From contig OZ024938.1 in NCBI GenBank assembly GCA_964017235.1, forward strand, positions 46,598,332-46,662,331: DNA of 64,000 bases, in the 5' to 3' direction. The notes beneath the pieces were generated by a model, which was not told the origin of the DNA, made no database searches, and was given only the letters and a program-made list of their open reading frames with translations. Each line of letters opens with the position of its first letter. Position 1 is the first letter of the stretch. Position numbers and translations under genes: made by a program. This stretch comes from Sabellastarte sp. h YS-2021 (lineage: Eukaryota > Annelida > Polychaeta > Sabellida > Sabellidae). Of this stretch, positions 35,141 to 46,500 are shown in pieces.

Positions 35141-36212
35141 CCGGTGTAACACAAGATAATAACTCTCCCTTTGATCTTTAGGGGAGTAATTATCTTGCAA
35201 GTAATATTTTGCACCCACAAACAATAGAGGGATTATGGGGGGTCAAAATATAGCAGAAAGAGCTGCAAGATAATCACCCCCTGCTAGATGGTTACTCCCC
35301 TCTCTGTTAAAAGAGACAATAGGACAATACACTAGTGTGTTTATTTAGTCAATTGGGCAGTTGTCAATACATGCATATCAGTAACAATGCCTAAGACTAT
35401 TTGGAGGTGTTTTGGGGTGATACTTACATATTTATATGTTTAAAAGCAAAATGATTAACTTAATCACAATTTTTAAGTGTTTACATGCTAAGTTCTTAAA
35501 TAGATAGTTTCCCATATAACCTAGCCAAAAGATGCAACTTTATATGGATATCAGAGTGTTGTAGCACCAAATTCATCAGATTGATTTCTTTGATTTAATT
35601 ACATTTTCATATTAATTTGCATTGACTTGTGAAAATATAGTTTTCTTAATAATTCTTTGTTAAATAATAAGGTTCAACTATAGAATCACCACAAATATGT
35701 TTGCCCTGTTAAATGTTTAATTTGAGTAAGTCTCATTATATTTATATATTACTTTGATGCTGATTTGTTTCATTTCATGGTTTGACTCTATTTTCCTAAG
35801 ACATTATATAAAATAATATAATAAATGATGTGAATATTATTATTAATGTCAAAAGGAATCTCAACAAAAAGGCATATTTCTGTATAAGACTTGGTGCAAT
35901 AATTACTTCATTAGTCATGCAAGAATATAAAATCAACATAAATAAATAATAAATAAAAATTTAATGCAACATGTGCTGTGCTTGGCCCCACATCACTATT
36001 AAATAGAATGCAAGGGTTCCACTACAAGATAATCCCCAACACAATAGTAATCACTGATTTGGGGAGGGATTCCAAATCTTGCAAGGGCGGGGGGGGGGGT
36101 GGGGGTGGGGGGTGGGGGTGGGGGTGGGGTGTCAAAATATCTCAACCCCCATTGCAATATTTTACCCCCCTAGTGACAAATATAGGGGAGTCATTATTTC
36201 ACGCTACACCGG
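35141..36212. mobile_element. Inverted-repeat element 2 of a pair, iterated GGGGAGTAATTATC motif
   Basis: Ends are ccggtgtaac and its near inverse gctacaccgg, as in element 1, four bases away. The interior is clearly homologous to element 1 (catgctaagttcttaaatag at about 35486; tgatttgtttcat near 35760). The end-region motif is different: ggggagtaattatcttgc and inverses. No coding frame. Confidence 0.75.
36085..36131 (+). repeat. G-rich tract, possible G-quadruplex
   Basis: Nine or more runs of three or more G separated by single T, inside the right end of element 2. Confidence 0.75.
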
Positions 36213-36288
36213 TAGTATGTACAGGACGTCTTTTTCTGGCGTTTGGCGTTATTTTTCGAAATATTGCTATACAATTTTTTGAACAATA

Positions 36289-36345
36289 TAAGACAGGTTA
36301 CTGAAGGTAACTGATAGTCAGTACACACAGTCACTTGTTATTCTT
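36289..36345. repeat. Inverted repeat partner of 28928-28985
   Basis: Probable right end of the DIRS-like fossil, beyond the nested elements. Confidence 0.6.
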
Positions 36346-36664
36346 ACCAAATATAGCTACCTTGCTCTGATTTGCACCAAAATCCTTTACATAAATATTT
36401 GGTATTCATAAATCACAAAAACATGTTAGAAAAATGGCTGACAATACCAGATCCTTTTCTACAGAGAAAATCGGTACAGGACTAATTAACTTAACAAATT
36501 AACTTACTGACCAGTATATTGGCTACCAAGGACCCGTGTAAATTTTGGAGTTATCATATTTTGAACTTCGATTGTGGTTTCAGATTTTAACAGAAATTTA
36601 TCAATTTTTTTTTTGTTTTTGACACATAACAAATGCTTTGGAATTTTGAGGATCACATTAATTA
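36346..36664. other. Intergenic, nothing recognised
   Basis: AT-rich, no gene or repeat structure seen. Confidence 0.4.
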
Positions 36665-36860
36665 TTGAAATGGTAAATCATTCACCTTCCAGATTTAAGA
36701 TTGTGGGTTCAAACCTTAGTTATATTTAGTGGGATTAAGGTTGTTTATTAACTGCTGATGCCCAGTGGTTCTCGCCATCTTATATACAGTTTTTCAGTCG
36801 TCTGTGGCAAAATGTCACCCGTACATTGTGGTACTGGTACCTAAATATTATATTAAATAA
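36665..36860 (+). mobile_element. tRNA-derived SINE
   Basis: B box gtgggttcaaacc at about 36708 and the core actgctgatgcccagtggtt at 36751, shared with the copies at 56145 and 58775. Confidence 0.6.
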
Positions 36861-36942
36861 AGTTACTATTGTTGACTTTTTCACATTGTAAACAAATATT
36901 TAGCTTCACGTAAGTAGGAAGTGGCTAACAGCCACAATATAT

Positions 36943-37746
36943 TACACGGGCGACATCAATTTGGGACAGTTTTATCCTGTTTTTACATTTTTTTGCCACT
37001 TATCAAAATAAACGTATAGTTTCATGCATATTAATAAACAGAAGAGCATCAACATTTCATTGTGTGCTAATCAATTTTTCTTTTTCTATGTTTGTAAAAG
37101 CCGAAATTAGACAAAAACTGAATAATGTACCCAAAACAAAGGGTCATTGATTTGGGACACTTCTGGGAAACCCCCAAATTACAATCCACTAAATTGAGAC
37201 ATTCACTTTCATTGGTCCCCAATTTTTTGTAAATAAAAGACAAACATCAGTGACTTGACTTTCATCGTGTATGAGCCATATAAAGTGTATAAAATGAGCC
37301 AAAAAAGACATTTATTATAAAAGTACTTTATGGGAGATGAGAATTTTGGCTGCCATATTGGAATAGTATTGTATAGTCAACTAGAGTAGTAACAGCCTTG
37401 TTTACAATAAATATAAAATCACTCAAACTTAATTATATGTGTCCAGATAGAAGATACAATAAAAATGTTTAGTGGTTATTGTTTTGGACTGACCTTGTAC
37501 TTTGGTGATAACACAAGGATATTTTCCATTAGATGGATATGGAGAAGGTGTGGTATTTTCTTTTCTATAAATTGTTGCATATAAATGCTAAATGTACAGT
37601 ACCAGTGGGATATAATCACATGTATAAATGAGGTAATACTTCTGTATTCATTGTTTATGGTGCCAAGTCAAACAAACAGTATATTATCTCCAAATGTAAA
37701 AAGTGTCCCAAATTGATGACCGTCCCAAATCAATGCCACCCGTGTA
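36943..37746. mobile_element. Inverted-repeat element with iterated CATTGATTTGGGACACT motif
   Basis: The left end tacacgggcgacatcaattt is mirrored by the right end ggcattgatttggga / cacccgtgta (inverse). Further copies of the motif lie at about 37145 and twice near 37700. The middle is AT-rich and non-coding. No clear target-site duplication. Confidence 0.75.
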
Positions 37747-37764
37747 CTTGATATTATCAGTATA

Positions 37765-38009
37765 TACTGCCTTGCTACCAATTATCGCCGGTTACCAATT
37801 ATCGCCACCGGAAAATAAAACATCCATATTTATGTAATGGCCACATATTTTGAAAGCTTTTCATTGTGCTTCTGCTGTATTCACTGTTGAAACAGTTTTA
37901 CCTTATTTGCTAGACTTATCCCATGGGATGTACTTTTGGTCAAGTTATGTCTATTTGAATTTTGTTTGGCGATAATTGATACCCGGCGATAATTGGTAGC
38001 AAGGCAGTA
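37765..38009. mobile_element. Small inverted-repeat element with iterated TACCAATTATCGCC motif
   Basis: Near-perfect 44-bp inverted ends, each made of two motif copies: tgctaccaattatcgccgg then taccaattatcgcc. It is about 245 bp long, with no coding frame. It lies 18 bases from the previous element. A solo end survives near 20224. Confidence 0.8.
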
Positions 38010-38192
38010 CTTTCGTTTCCCAAATAAAGACCTCTATTTAAAGTATGAAAAGACCGATTACTTTGTATTTACCATGCTTCGTGTCACCTAGAAGACGTCA
38101 ATAATTCCTCTTTTCAGCCCAAGCCTTGGTTATCGACATTGAAAAGTGAAATCCACTATTTAGATCAATTTGAGGCCGGATATTTGCAGGCG

Positions 38193-38307
38193 GCCCCAGT
38201 AGCTCAGTCGGTTAGAGCGCGGTACTTATAGGCAGTATACAGTCTGTTTCTTACAGATGACGCGCTTGGCAATGCCGAGGTCGTGAGTTCGAGCCTCACC
38301 TGGGGCA
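38193..38307 (+). tRNA. tRNA-Ile-TAT: tRNA-Ile(UAU) with a 41-nt intron
   Basis: Acceptor stem GCCCCAG pairs perfectly with CTGGGGC, with discriminator A at 38307. D stem GCTC/GAGC, anticodon stem CGGTA/TGCCG with a T-G pair, T stem GTGAG/CTCAC around TTCGAGC. Anticodon TAT is at 38227-38229. The intron at 38231-38271 begins one base after the anticodon, the standard eukaryotic site, and this isoacceptor often has an intron. The mature length is 74 nt. It reads AUA codons. Confidence 0.95.
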
Positions 38308-38310
38308 CGA

Positions 38311-38317
38311 TTTTTTT
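38311..38317 (+). terminator. RNA polymerase III terminator of tRNA-Ile
   Basis: Seven T three bases after the tRNA 3' end. Confidence 0.9.
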
Positions 38318-39628
38318 ACTGTACTTTTAATTAACCTTTATTGCTGACAAATCTCACTAAGTAATTTGGTTCTCATGAAATAAACATGCGTTTCATTACA
38401 CAATGCACTAAAATGGTTATAATGATGTTCTATGGTATGGCAGATTGCCAACATATATGTACTCTTTGTTTATTGATTTCTACTCTTAGATCAGCATTGT
38501 TTTGCAGTGACTCATTATGGCGTGACTTACACTAATGCTATGGTGTCTTTTAAAAGGAATGATCATTCCAGTTATGTACGATTGTTTTTATTTATTATAA
38601 ATTATTATGTGATTTTTTTCCCTCGTCTTTCATGAAGGTGTGTTTGTATATGTTATTCAATGTGACCTGACAAAATCACATAATGATCTTATTTTTAATA
38701 TTTGATAATCATTTTGTGCCTTACTCATATGTTTTCTGAGTTATAAATTAAAACAACTTGTAAAAGAAATTAGTCTAATCATGTCAGTATCAATTAAACG
38801 TAAAAAACAATGATAGATCACGTCCTAATATTATCATAAATAGTCCACGAACCAATCCCATTGCTATGCAAATACGAAACATATAAACTATTGGAATTTT
38901 TAATTTTGTACATTTTTTAACAGCTAAAGTAAGGCTTGGCACTTTAAGTAAGTCATAAAACTATTCCCATGATTTTGAATGGCCGCTCATATTGGTTAGA
39001 TAGGGAAAACTTTTAGTTTGGATAATAAAGTTTCATTTAAATATAATATGCATGCTCTCATATATACTGGCCTTTGCACCAGCATATTGCTAATGTCACA
39101 TTCACACTACAGGCAGTTGTCCCGGAGTTAAAAGTTTTTCTCTGCAGTGGAACCGCCCGCAGGTCGCCCCATTTCGTCTGAGATGTTCACACTATAGGCG
39201 GATGGCCAAGGTTTTTTAACCATCAATAACAGTAGAATGACAATACTACAAACATTGGTCACTGAGAAGCAACCTTCATTTACCTAACTCACCTTCGTTA
39301 GCCATCGGACTAACTCGTGGTGAAATGGCCGATACCTTAACTCCTCCAATCACAACCTTATGTACACCATGGATCACACCTTAGGTTACTGTAGAAAGAA
39401 ACTCATACGCGCATTTGGTACCGAAATCAGAGGTGAAAACTTCAAATATTTCAATACTTTGATAGGTCTCATAAGGTAATGGACAGTTCGCCGATGACTC
39501 ACAAGGTCACATACAGATGGTGATCCAAGGACAGGGACATTTCCAAAAATGCGGGTTACTGCGGTTGATACCGCCTGAGATGTGTGAAAAGGATATAAGA
39601 AACTGTTTGATGAGGTTATATTCCCTAA
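38318..39628. other. Intergenic, nothing recognised
   Basis: AT-rich except for a more GC-rich patch at 39100-39230 with two attcacactac/gttcacactata phrases. No gene supported. Confidence 0.4.
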
Positions 39629-40031
39629 CATGTTTGAGTTATTTATAAATACCAAATATTTGTGTACATATTTGAAAACATATAGCACAAATTTGAGCAA
39701 GCAGCAAGACTACCATATGAATTCAACTATTCGCAGAAAAGCTAAATATCTCATGTCTGATCTTAATGTGTTGTCTCTGTCAGTAGAGATCTCTCATCTG
39801 TACCTTGCCTTTAGCCTTGCTGAAGGCTCAATTTTTTGCAGTTAGGGAAAATTTCCAGTTCAGAAAATGAAGTTTCAGTTTATATAATATAGTCATACAT
39901 GTACTTCTTTTACATTAGCATACAGCGGAGTGTCTGTCTGGTAAGCTTATTTCTTATAACATGTATGAGTGTTTTATGAATACCAGATATCTGTGTACAT
40001 GTTTGAAAAATATATCATGCAAATTTGAGCC
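39629..40031 (+). repeat. Two direct repeats of about 70 bp
   Basis: The phrase running from acatgtttgagttatttat to gcacaaatttgagc (39629-39697) returns, diverged, at 39960-40031, about 330 bases later. Confidence 0.6.
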
Positions 40032-42918
40032 TTACGCAAGCCTTGCATTTGGAAGTAGTTTGAGGACAAGGCTCGTGGTAAACCCCTGCCCCAAAACCAT
40101 ACACACCCATAAATAGCAATGAATGACACTCTTTCAGCTTTGTCATTTTGTTGTAAAAATATCCAGAAGTTTATTTGAGTTCTATGACAATTTGCTTGAC
40201 TACGATTTATTTGAGTTGAACACCACTTGAAACAGGCTATGTACATGTATAAGTGATATCATGACAAGTAGTTGTGAGGACTGAGAGCGTTCTCGCAAGA
40301 AAAGATTACCCACAACAAACTACCGAACATCTAGCCTTGCCACAGGCGTTTTTGTGTACGGTATAGACACAATTGTTTGATTGTATTGTGATTATTTTTC
40401 ATGATGTTCTCATATATTTATTTAGCTTAGCTAGTTGCGGAGAATGCCTTGTCACATTTATCTCCCAGACTAAAAGGCCTCTGGTGCAATATGCATTATG
40501 GCAAAAATATTTCACGTTTGCATTATGGTTCAGATAGCCTGGGAGGCCAGGCTTCCAAACATCAGCGAGTAGATAGAAAATTAGAGAAGTTCAAAAAAAG
40601 GAAGATCACTACACCAGTCTTTGTGCAAAAGTCACGGGAGAAGCTAGGATTTTTGATTTGGTTTGTCCCGATTTTTCAGAAAGTTGTGATTATATGCAGT
40701 ATTTGCAGGGGATGGACTGTAACTGCAGTTTCCACTTGGGGGAACTCTGATTTGGAGTCTCCACTAGTGGAATCACCGATTTCCTAGGCCCATGGTTTTG
40801 TAATATCAACAAAATATAAAATGCTAATGCTGGCGTTTTGCAGAGGATTTCGCTAAGGATTAATTATAGTTAACAACACATGAATGGTATAATATGAAAA
40901 ATAGAATAACCTGTTATCAAATTGTTATCAAATAATTTCACTATTCTAGAATGCTGAGCTCTGGCTGCTGGGGTATTGCATATCATCTTTCTGACACTGA
41001 TATCCTCTCTAGACCTTTATATTCACAGCAGTGTTACAGCTCTGTCATGTACATTAATTATCTGGCACTTACCATGCATAAGATATTTACTTTAGCATCA
41101 CATTTGACCGAGCAATGAATGATTTTAGATGCTCTCTGATCTCTCGAATTTGGGCTTTACATATCCCTGAGGATATTACTTCCGGTATTATTTTCCCGCT
41201 TAGTGTACCAGATTGAATGTAAAGCTATAGCCTGATGAGTTGAAACTGGCATAAAAATCACAGTTAAGTGATTAAGTGATAAATGATAAAACTGTATGAT
41301 TTATTTAAGCTCTCTGTGAAAACAAACATCATTGGCAGTCGGTGTAAAGGAAATGTAAACAACAAATATGAACTTTAACAATAATTTATTTGCTGACTTC
41401 AGGCAGTATTTAAACACAAACATCACAGAACTGTTTTCACAAAATTCACAAGACAACAATGCACCCATTTCGTCACAGGTTAATGTTTGGGGACATTCTG
41501 ACTAATATCTGTAGAGGACATGCACGAGTGCATTATGTGACAGGAAGTAATTGTTCTGAAACCATGTGAAAAATAACAGAAATACACTGTATACATAATC
41601 CTGAAACACTTAATATTTGCTTCATTAACATAGTAAGTCCAATAAATTATCCGGTTGGTTCTGTATAATAAAGCTTATTGCTGTTTATTGCTATCATATT
41701 CAAATAAATGAAACAAAAATCAACCCAGAATGAGAAAATATAGCAACTCGTATTCAAGATAATTGCTTTTGATAGATGCTATAAGTTGCGGTTATAAAAA
41801 CATAGACCACATGTCTACTTATAACAACGAAAATATTTTTAAAAATCTGTAATTATGCAGTCCTTAAAACTTCCTACACATAACTTCATCTGTGCTATTT
41901 TCTGTCATTTTAAGAAAAACTTTGAAAAACAAAAATTTCCATTTCTTGTAAATAGACATTATGAACATTTGAATTGCGCTCACATATTTAGTTTAGCTTT
42001 AACACAAAATTTCAGAGGCCAGAAATAATTTCATGTGTACATTTGTTTCAATTGGTTATTATATCACCAATTCGGGGATATAAGGTATAAGTTAAGCATA
42101 TAGCCAAGTACTTTGATATATTTATATATAAAATGTGAATGACTTTTAAAGATTTTTTTATGGAAACTAAACAGACAAGAAGTTACTCCGATTAGGCTCA
42201 GACTGCATGACTGATTAAAATATTTTAAACTATGGCTGGTGGATTTTAAAATATTTAAAACAATAGCAGATCTATCAGTAGCAGTAGATGTACTAAACAA
42301 AAGGCAATTTTGGCAATAAATTTACAACAACTCAGTAAAGTACAAAACATTTAGATGGATATAGCATAAATAGGCTTTTGTTGGCACCATGTATGAACAA
42401 AGTGTATACCATGAAACATGAAAAAGTAATAATACAAAAAACATTCAAATACAAGCAATGAAAAATGCAATAAATATAATACAGTAATAAACAACACAAG
42501 TGACTTAAATGCTTGAATACACATTCAACCAAGTACCTTAAACCATCTACTGAAGTTGTAGACTTTTAAACAGCATAGACAATATTGTTGGGACAAATAT
42601 GCTGAAAATAAAAATTGAAAATACATTGACAAAAGTGGCACCAAATGCCAGATTGTATCCAATGTAGTCTCATGATTGAATTAAGTATACCAACATGGCT
42701 CACGGAAACAGAAAAACCTGTCACAACAGAGAGATACCTTCTTGTATAAAAAATAAGATGTCCCTCAAGAAAACATATTTAAGAACCAATAATATTAAAC
42801 ACTAAACGATACAGTTAAAAGACAATATGAAATTTAATTATACTTCTTCACTGTCAAGCAAGACATAATAGGATAGCAGTAACAATGACTAACATATATA
42901 CTCAAATAAAACCATAGA
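40032..42918. other. Intergenic and BAMBI 3' untranslated region
   Basis: The part nearest 42919 is probably the BAMBI 3' UTR; its end was not located. The open frame at 40449-40787 (plus) has no recognised family. Confidence 0.35.
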
Positions 42919-43526
42919 TTAGACAACATCAATAGGTTGCGTATTAGACTTTTGCTCTTCAGGCCAAACCATGACTACAGATTCTTGTGGATTATCAACT
43001 GGTCCTGTGGAATCTCGTAGTTTTTCATATGGATATTTTTGAGATGATGTCTCTGACACCTTGACAGGAGATGGTGCCGGTTGTAGTCCCGAATGGGATG
43101 GTGTGGTGTCTCTGTAAATACCTTTATGGTTAATGCCCGAATGTGTGTGACTGTCGGTGCTTGCAGAAGTATGAACACAAGGTTGCACTTCACTATGGTA
43201 CTGTTTTAGATTATCTGTCTTGCCACCACCATCACAAGTCACATATGTGTGAAGCAGTTTGTTATTAGGATTATTATAAAAGTGATCAGCCACATAAAGC
43301 TGTGCCTTGGCTAGGCTTTGGTGGTGTTTATACTCTCTGTGGCGCTGGCTGTCTCTTCGGAGCATCCGCACTGCCAGTAGAACCAGCATAATGAGAATAA
43401 AACCTCCTGCAATGGGAACTGCTATAACAGCCGCCTTAAACCAGAGTACTTTCGAGGAATAATACACTTTGTTAGATTGGTCAGTGTTACCGTATCGCTT
43501 GTAGTCATTGTTTCTATTGGCTGACT
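42919..43526 (-). CDS. BAMBI: BAMBI exon: transmembrane segment and cytoplasmic tail
   Basis: About 202 codons from acceptor tgtatttgcag to stop. A polar juxtamembrane part is followed by the hydrophobic helix (AAVIAVPIAGGFILIMLVLL) and a basic stop-transfer RMLRRDSQRHR. The tail has a His/Ser/Thr-rich middle and ends QPIDVV, which could be a PDZ-binding end (inference). Confidence 0.92.
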
Positions 43527-46500
43527 CTGCAAATACACAAAATAGAATTGAAAGTACTAGTATGATTACATACATGCAAAGTCATAATAATGACTATCAG
43601 TAAGTTTTAAATATGAGTAAAATGTTTCATTTTATATACATTTAACAAATTCAGTTAATTGATTCATTCCTTTTAATGGTGAAAGTAAAGTTGTACATGT
43701 AAATAATTTACACATAATAGAAATATGTAAATGATATAAATTATATCAGACCCTCTTTGTCTAGGAAGAACAAAATCGCTGTGTTACAAAGCACACTCCT
43801 ATTCTCAATGATGAATCATCATAATATATAAAAAGTTTAAATCCATGAACAAGCAGGGAAGTCAAAACACATACGGTATATTGAATAAATCATTAAAAAG
43901 GTAATGCTTTCATCAAGTAATTAATAAAAAATCAAATCAGAAGAAAAACATGTTTTCACAAAAGAGCAAAATGCCTGGAAATATGTTATCAGTGAACACC
44001 TTAAAATGAGAGGGCAAAATATTGACTTGGACATTTAAAACCAAAAAAAAAACTCTCTTAGTTTCTGATACACTGGTCATTCTATGATAAATGGTGGATA
44101 AGATTACAATATATTAAACATATATGGAAACTGTTTTTATAAATAATTGACATTTGAAACCAAAAAAAAAGAGAAATTTGTTTTATTTTACTTGGAAATT
44201 TTTGATATTCAATAGAGGTGATTAAACATGCAAAAACTGAACTTGTAAGATTGATACTGAAAGAATTCAATCCTTCTGGTTAGATAAAGCAAAGAATATA
44301 TTACTCAGAACTTCACTTAAGGTATTATCAAGAAACTATTTCTTCTTGTGTTGTTTGCATTGGTAGATGTTAAGTCATAGCTATCTGGGAATGTGATAAC
44401 AGTTACTCCCAGAGAAAATCTACTCAGATAAACCCATCTAATGTTTTAAAAGGATCCTGAGAAATCTAGGAATTTGAGTAATTCTCTGATATAGTACGAA
44501 ACAAATTACACGTAAATAATGGTATGGTGTGATTTCCTGGTGTTTTACATTTTCTCAATTTTCACATCACTTCAATAAATTCTGGCACCCATTCTATATT
44601 TTTATGATTGCACTATCAAGGTGCTTAAAAGGCTGTGGTAAAAATATTGCACTAACTAATAAATATTTATGTAAACATGTCAATTTCCTTGTAAATTTTA
44701 TGCATCATGTCAGCAGTAAGTACTGATAAACATCATTAACCCTTTAAACCTTCATACTCTTTTACCAAACCCGATCACACAGCTTCTTTTAAATTGATTT
44801 AGAGATGAATAAAGTTACATGATTATTTGTAAGGTTGATAATGACTGTAATTAATGTGTTACACATCCTCACAAGACCATTTTGCCAAGAAGTGAAAATA
44901 TGGAAACTAGACCTACAACAATCTAGTAAAGCTCATTGTAAAAATACCCTAGAATACATTATGACTCTTAAAATAGGTCTGTGGGAAAACGGCTATTACA
45001 AAGAAAAGGAAGAATTGATAAATCTAGGCGGCTGCAAACTCCATTCATCTGACTGGAAAAAGTCAAAACATTTGCTTTAGAAGACCATCCGGGAGCGGAG
45101 ATTAAACAAACGTTTTGCTAAGGGAACATAAACGAAGTGCCTTGTTTTGGCAATTCTGTAATTAAATGCAATGATACGTTAACAACAGTTGTCAGAAAGT
45201 ACAAAAACAATATCCAGCGCCAGGGTTAGTGGAGTCGTCGAGAGCATAGTACCGTTGATTTATTATGACAGGGTAAGTTGTAGACTATATAACGAAAAAG
45301 AATGAAGCCAGGGATTTTTTTCTCTCTCTCTCTTGAGTGAGAGACACTTATGTCTAGGTTGCACAGTTCCGTTTAGGGGCTAAGGTAGCTTAGAGTTTCT
45401 TTATCATCTCCCGCCAGCAGCCGAAGGCGTGTGTCCGTCTGTCCGTTCGTCACGTTTTTGCATAAACCTTAATATCTCATTCATTTATAAAGATATTTTC
45501 ACCAAATTTGCAAGGAATGTTTATGGCTATGAAAACCTGTCTCTGCAAAATTTTAACCTCTTTTTGAAAAACATAATGGCCGCCATAGCTAATTGTTTGA
45601 AAATCATAAAGGTGCTCTAAATCTTGAAATATTCCAGCTAGCTTCATCAAATTTGCAGAAAAGCTATATGGCTAGAAAAGTTAGCCTGATAGCAATTTTG
45701 GCCTAGTTTTATTAGAACCTATGATTCTCATATGTTTGGCGTTATAATTTTGGTATACAATCTACTTCATAAACCCATATATAATTTTCAATTAAATGAA
45801 TGATCAGACCCACAAAAGTTTTTGAATGATGTTGATAATTCCAAACTGGTTACCTTTGAGAGGTATATACATGTATTTTGAATCTTGGCATAGGACTCAA
45901 GTTGGAAAGCTGTCAATTACTCACACAACCCTAGTGGTTAGTGGTCTACTTATTAACCAATTAATATGCAAAATAGCGTCATATAGATCTCTTATGTTAA
46001 ACAGTATTGGATAACCACCACAACGCTCAGAACTTTAAATGTCAAAGCTTAAAGGTAAAAGGACACCTGTAACCTTCATATGTTTTGCTCAAGTAAACAT
46101 TTTAACATTTAAACGGAGATTGCCACATCATCATAATAATAACAGTTATTATTATTATTAACACTTCTGAATATACCAAAATACCGAATATACTGAATTG
46201 CTGAGTGTATCTGCCCCGGGATGAAATACTGTCCGGTGTAAGTGTGACCTACACCTAAACGTGAAGTTGGTATTGCCCTCCACATTGCATAGTGGCTTTC
46301 TGTTTATTTAAGTAAATAGAGAATCCCCTTTCTTTGATGGGTTTGTTCATATTTTTCTACCTATTCTCCCCCTCCTATTCCTCGTGATCTGATTGTTTTA
46401 ACTACTCAAGTGGGAGCTGTCTTTTCTAGTAAATATCACTGTTACAGTAAGCAATGTAAAATTCCCCAGTACTTGTGAAATTTGCTACTGGGAGAGAGGA

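Larger units (their letters stand above)
28928..36345 (-). mobile_element. DIRS-like fossil, broken, split by nested elements
   Basis: Minus-strand parts in order: Gag-like (about 33551-32090), RT (about 32050-30770), RNase H plus the DIRS C-terminal region (about 30775-30025) and tyrosine recombinase (about 29990-29215). It resembles the element at 9594-15908 in layout but is clearly diverged. About four or more breaks and an internal rearrangement are present, so it is an old copy. A 57-bp inverted pair (28928-28985 and 36289-36345) probably marks its ends. The elements at 33754-36212 would then be insertions. The outer limits are inference. Confidence 0.65.

Noticed and set aside
35978-36304. 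108-codon frame with a glycine run
   Set aside because: Comes from the G-rich tract in element 2.
33551-36345. Ordinary host gene between the fossil's Gag-like part and the tRNA
   Set aside because: The interval is filled by inverted-repeat elements without coding frames.
40449-40787. 112-codon plus-strand frame
   Set aside because: No family, signal or splice support.
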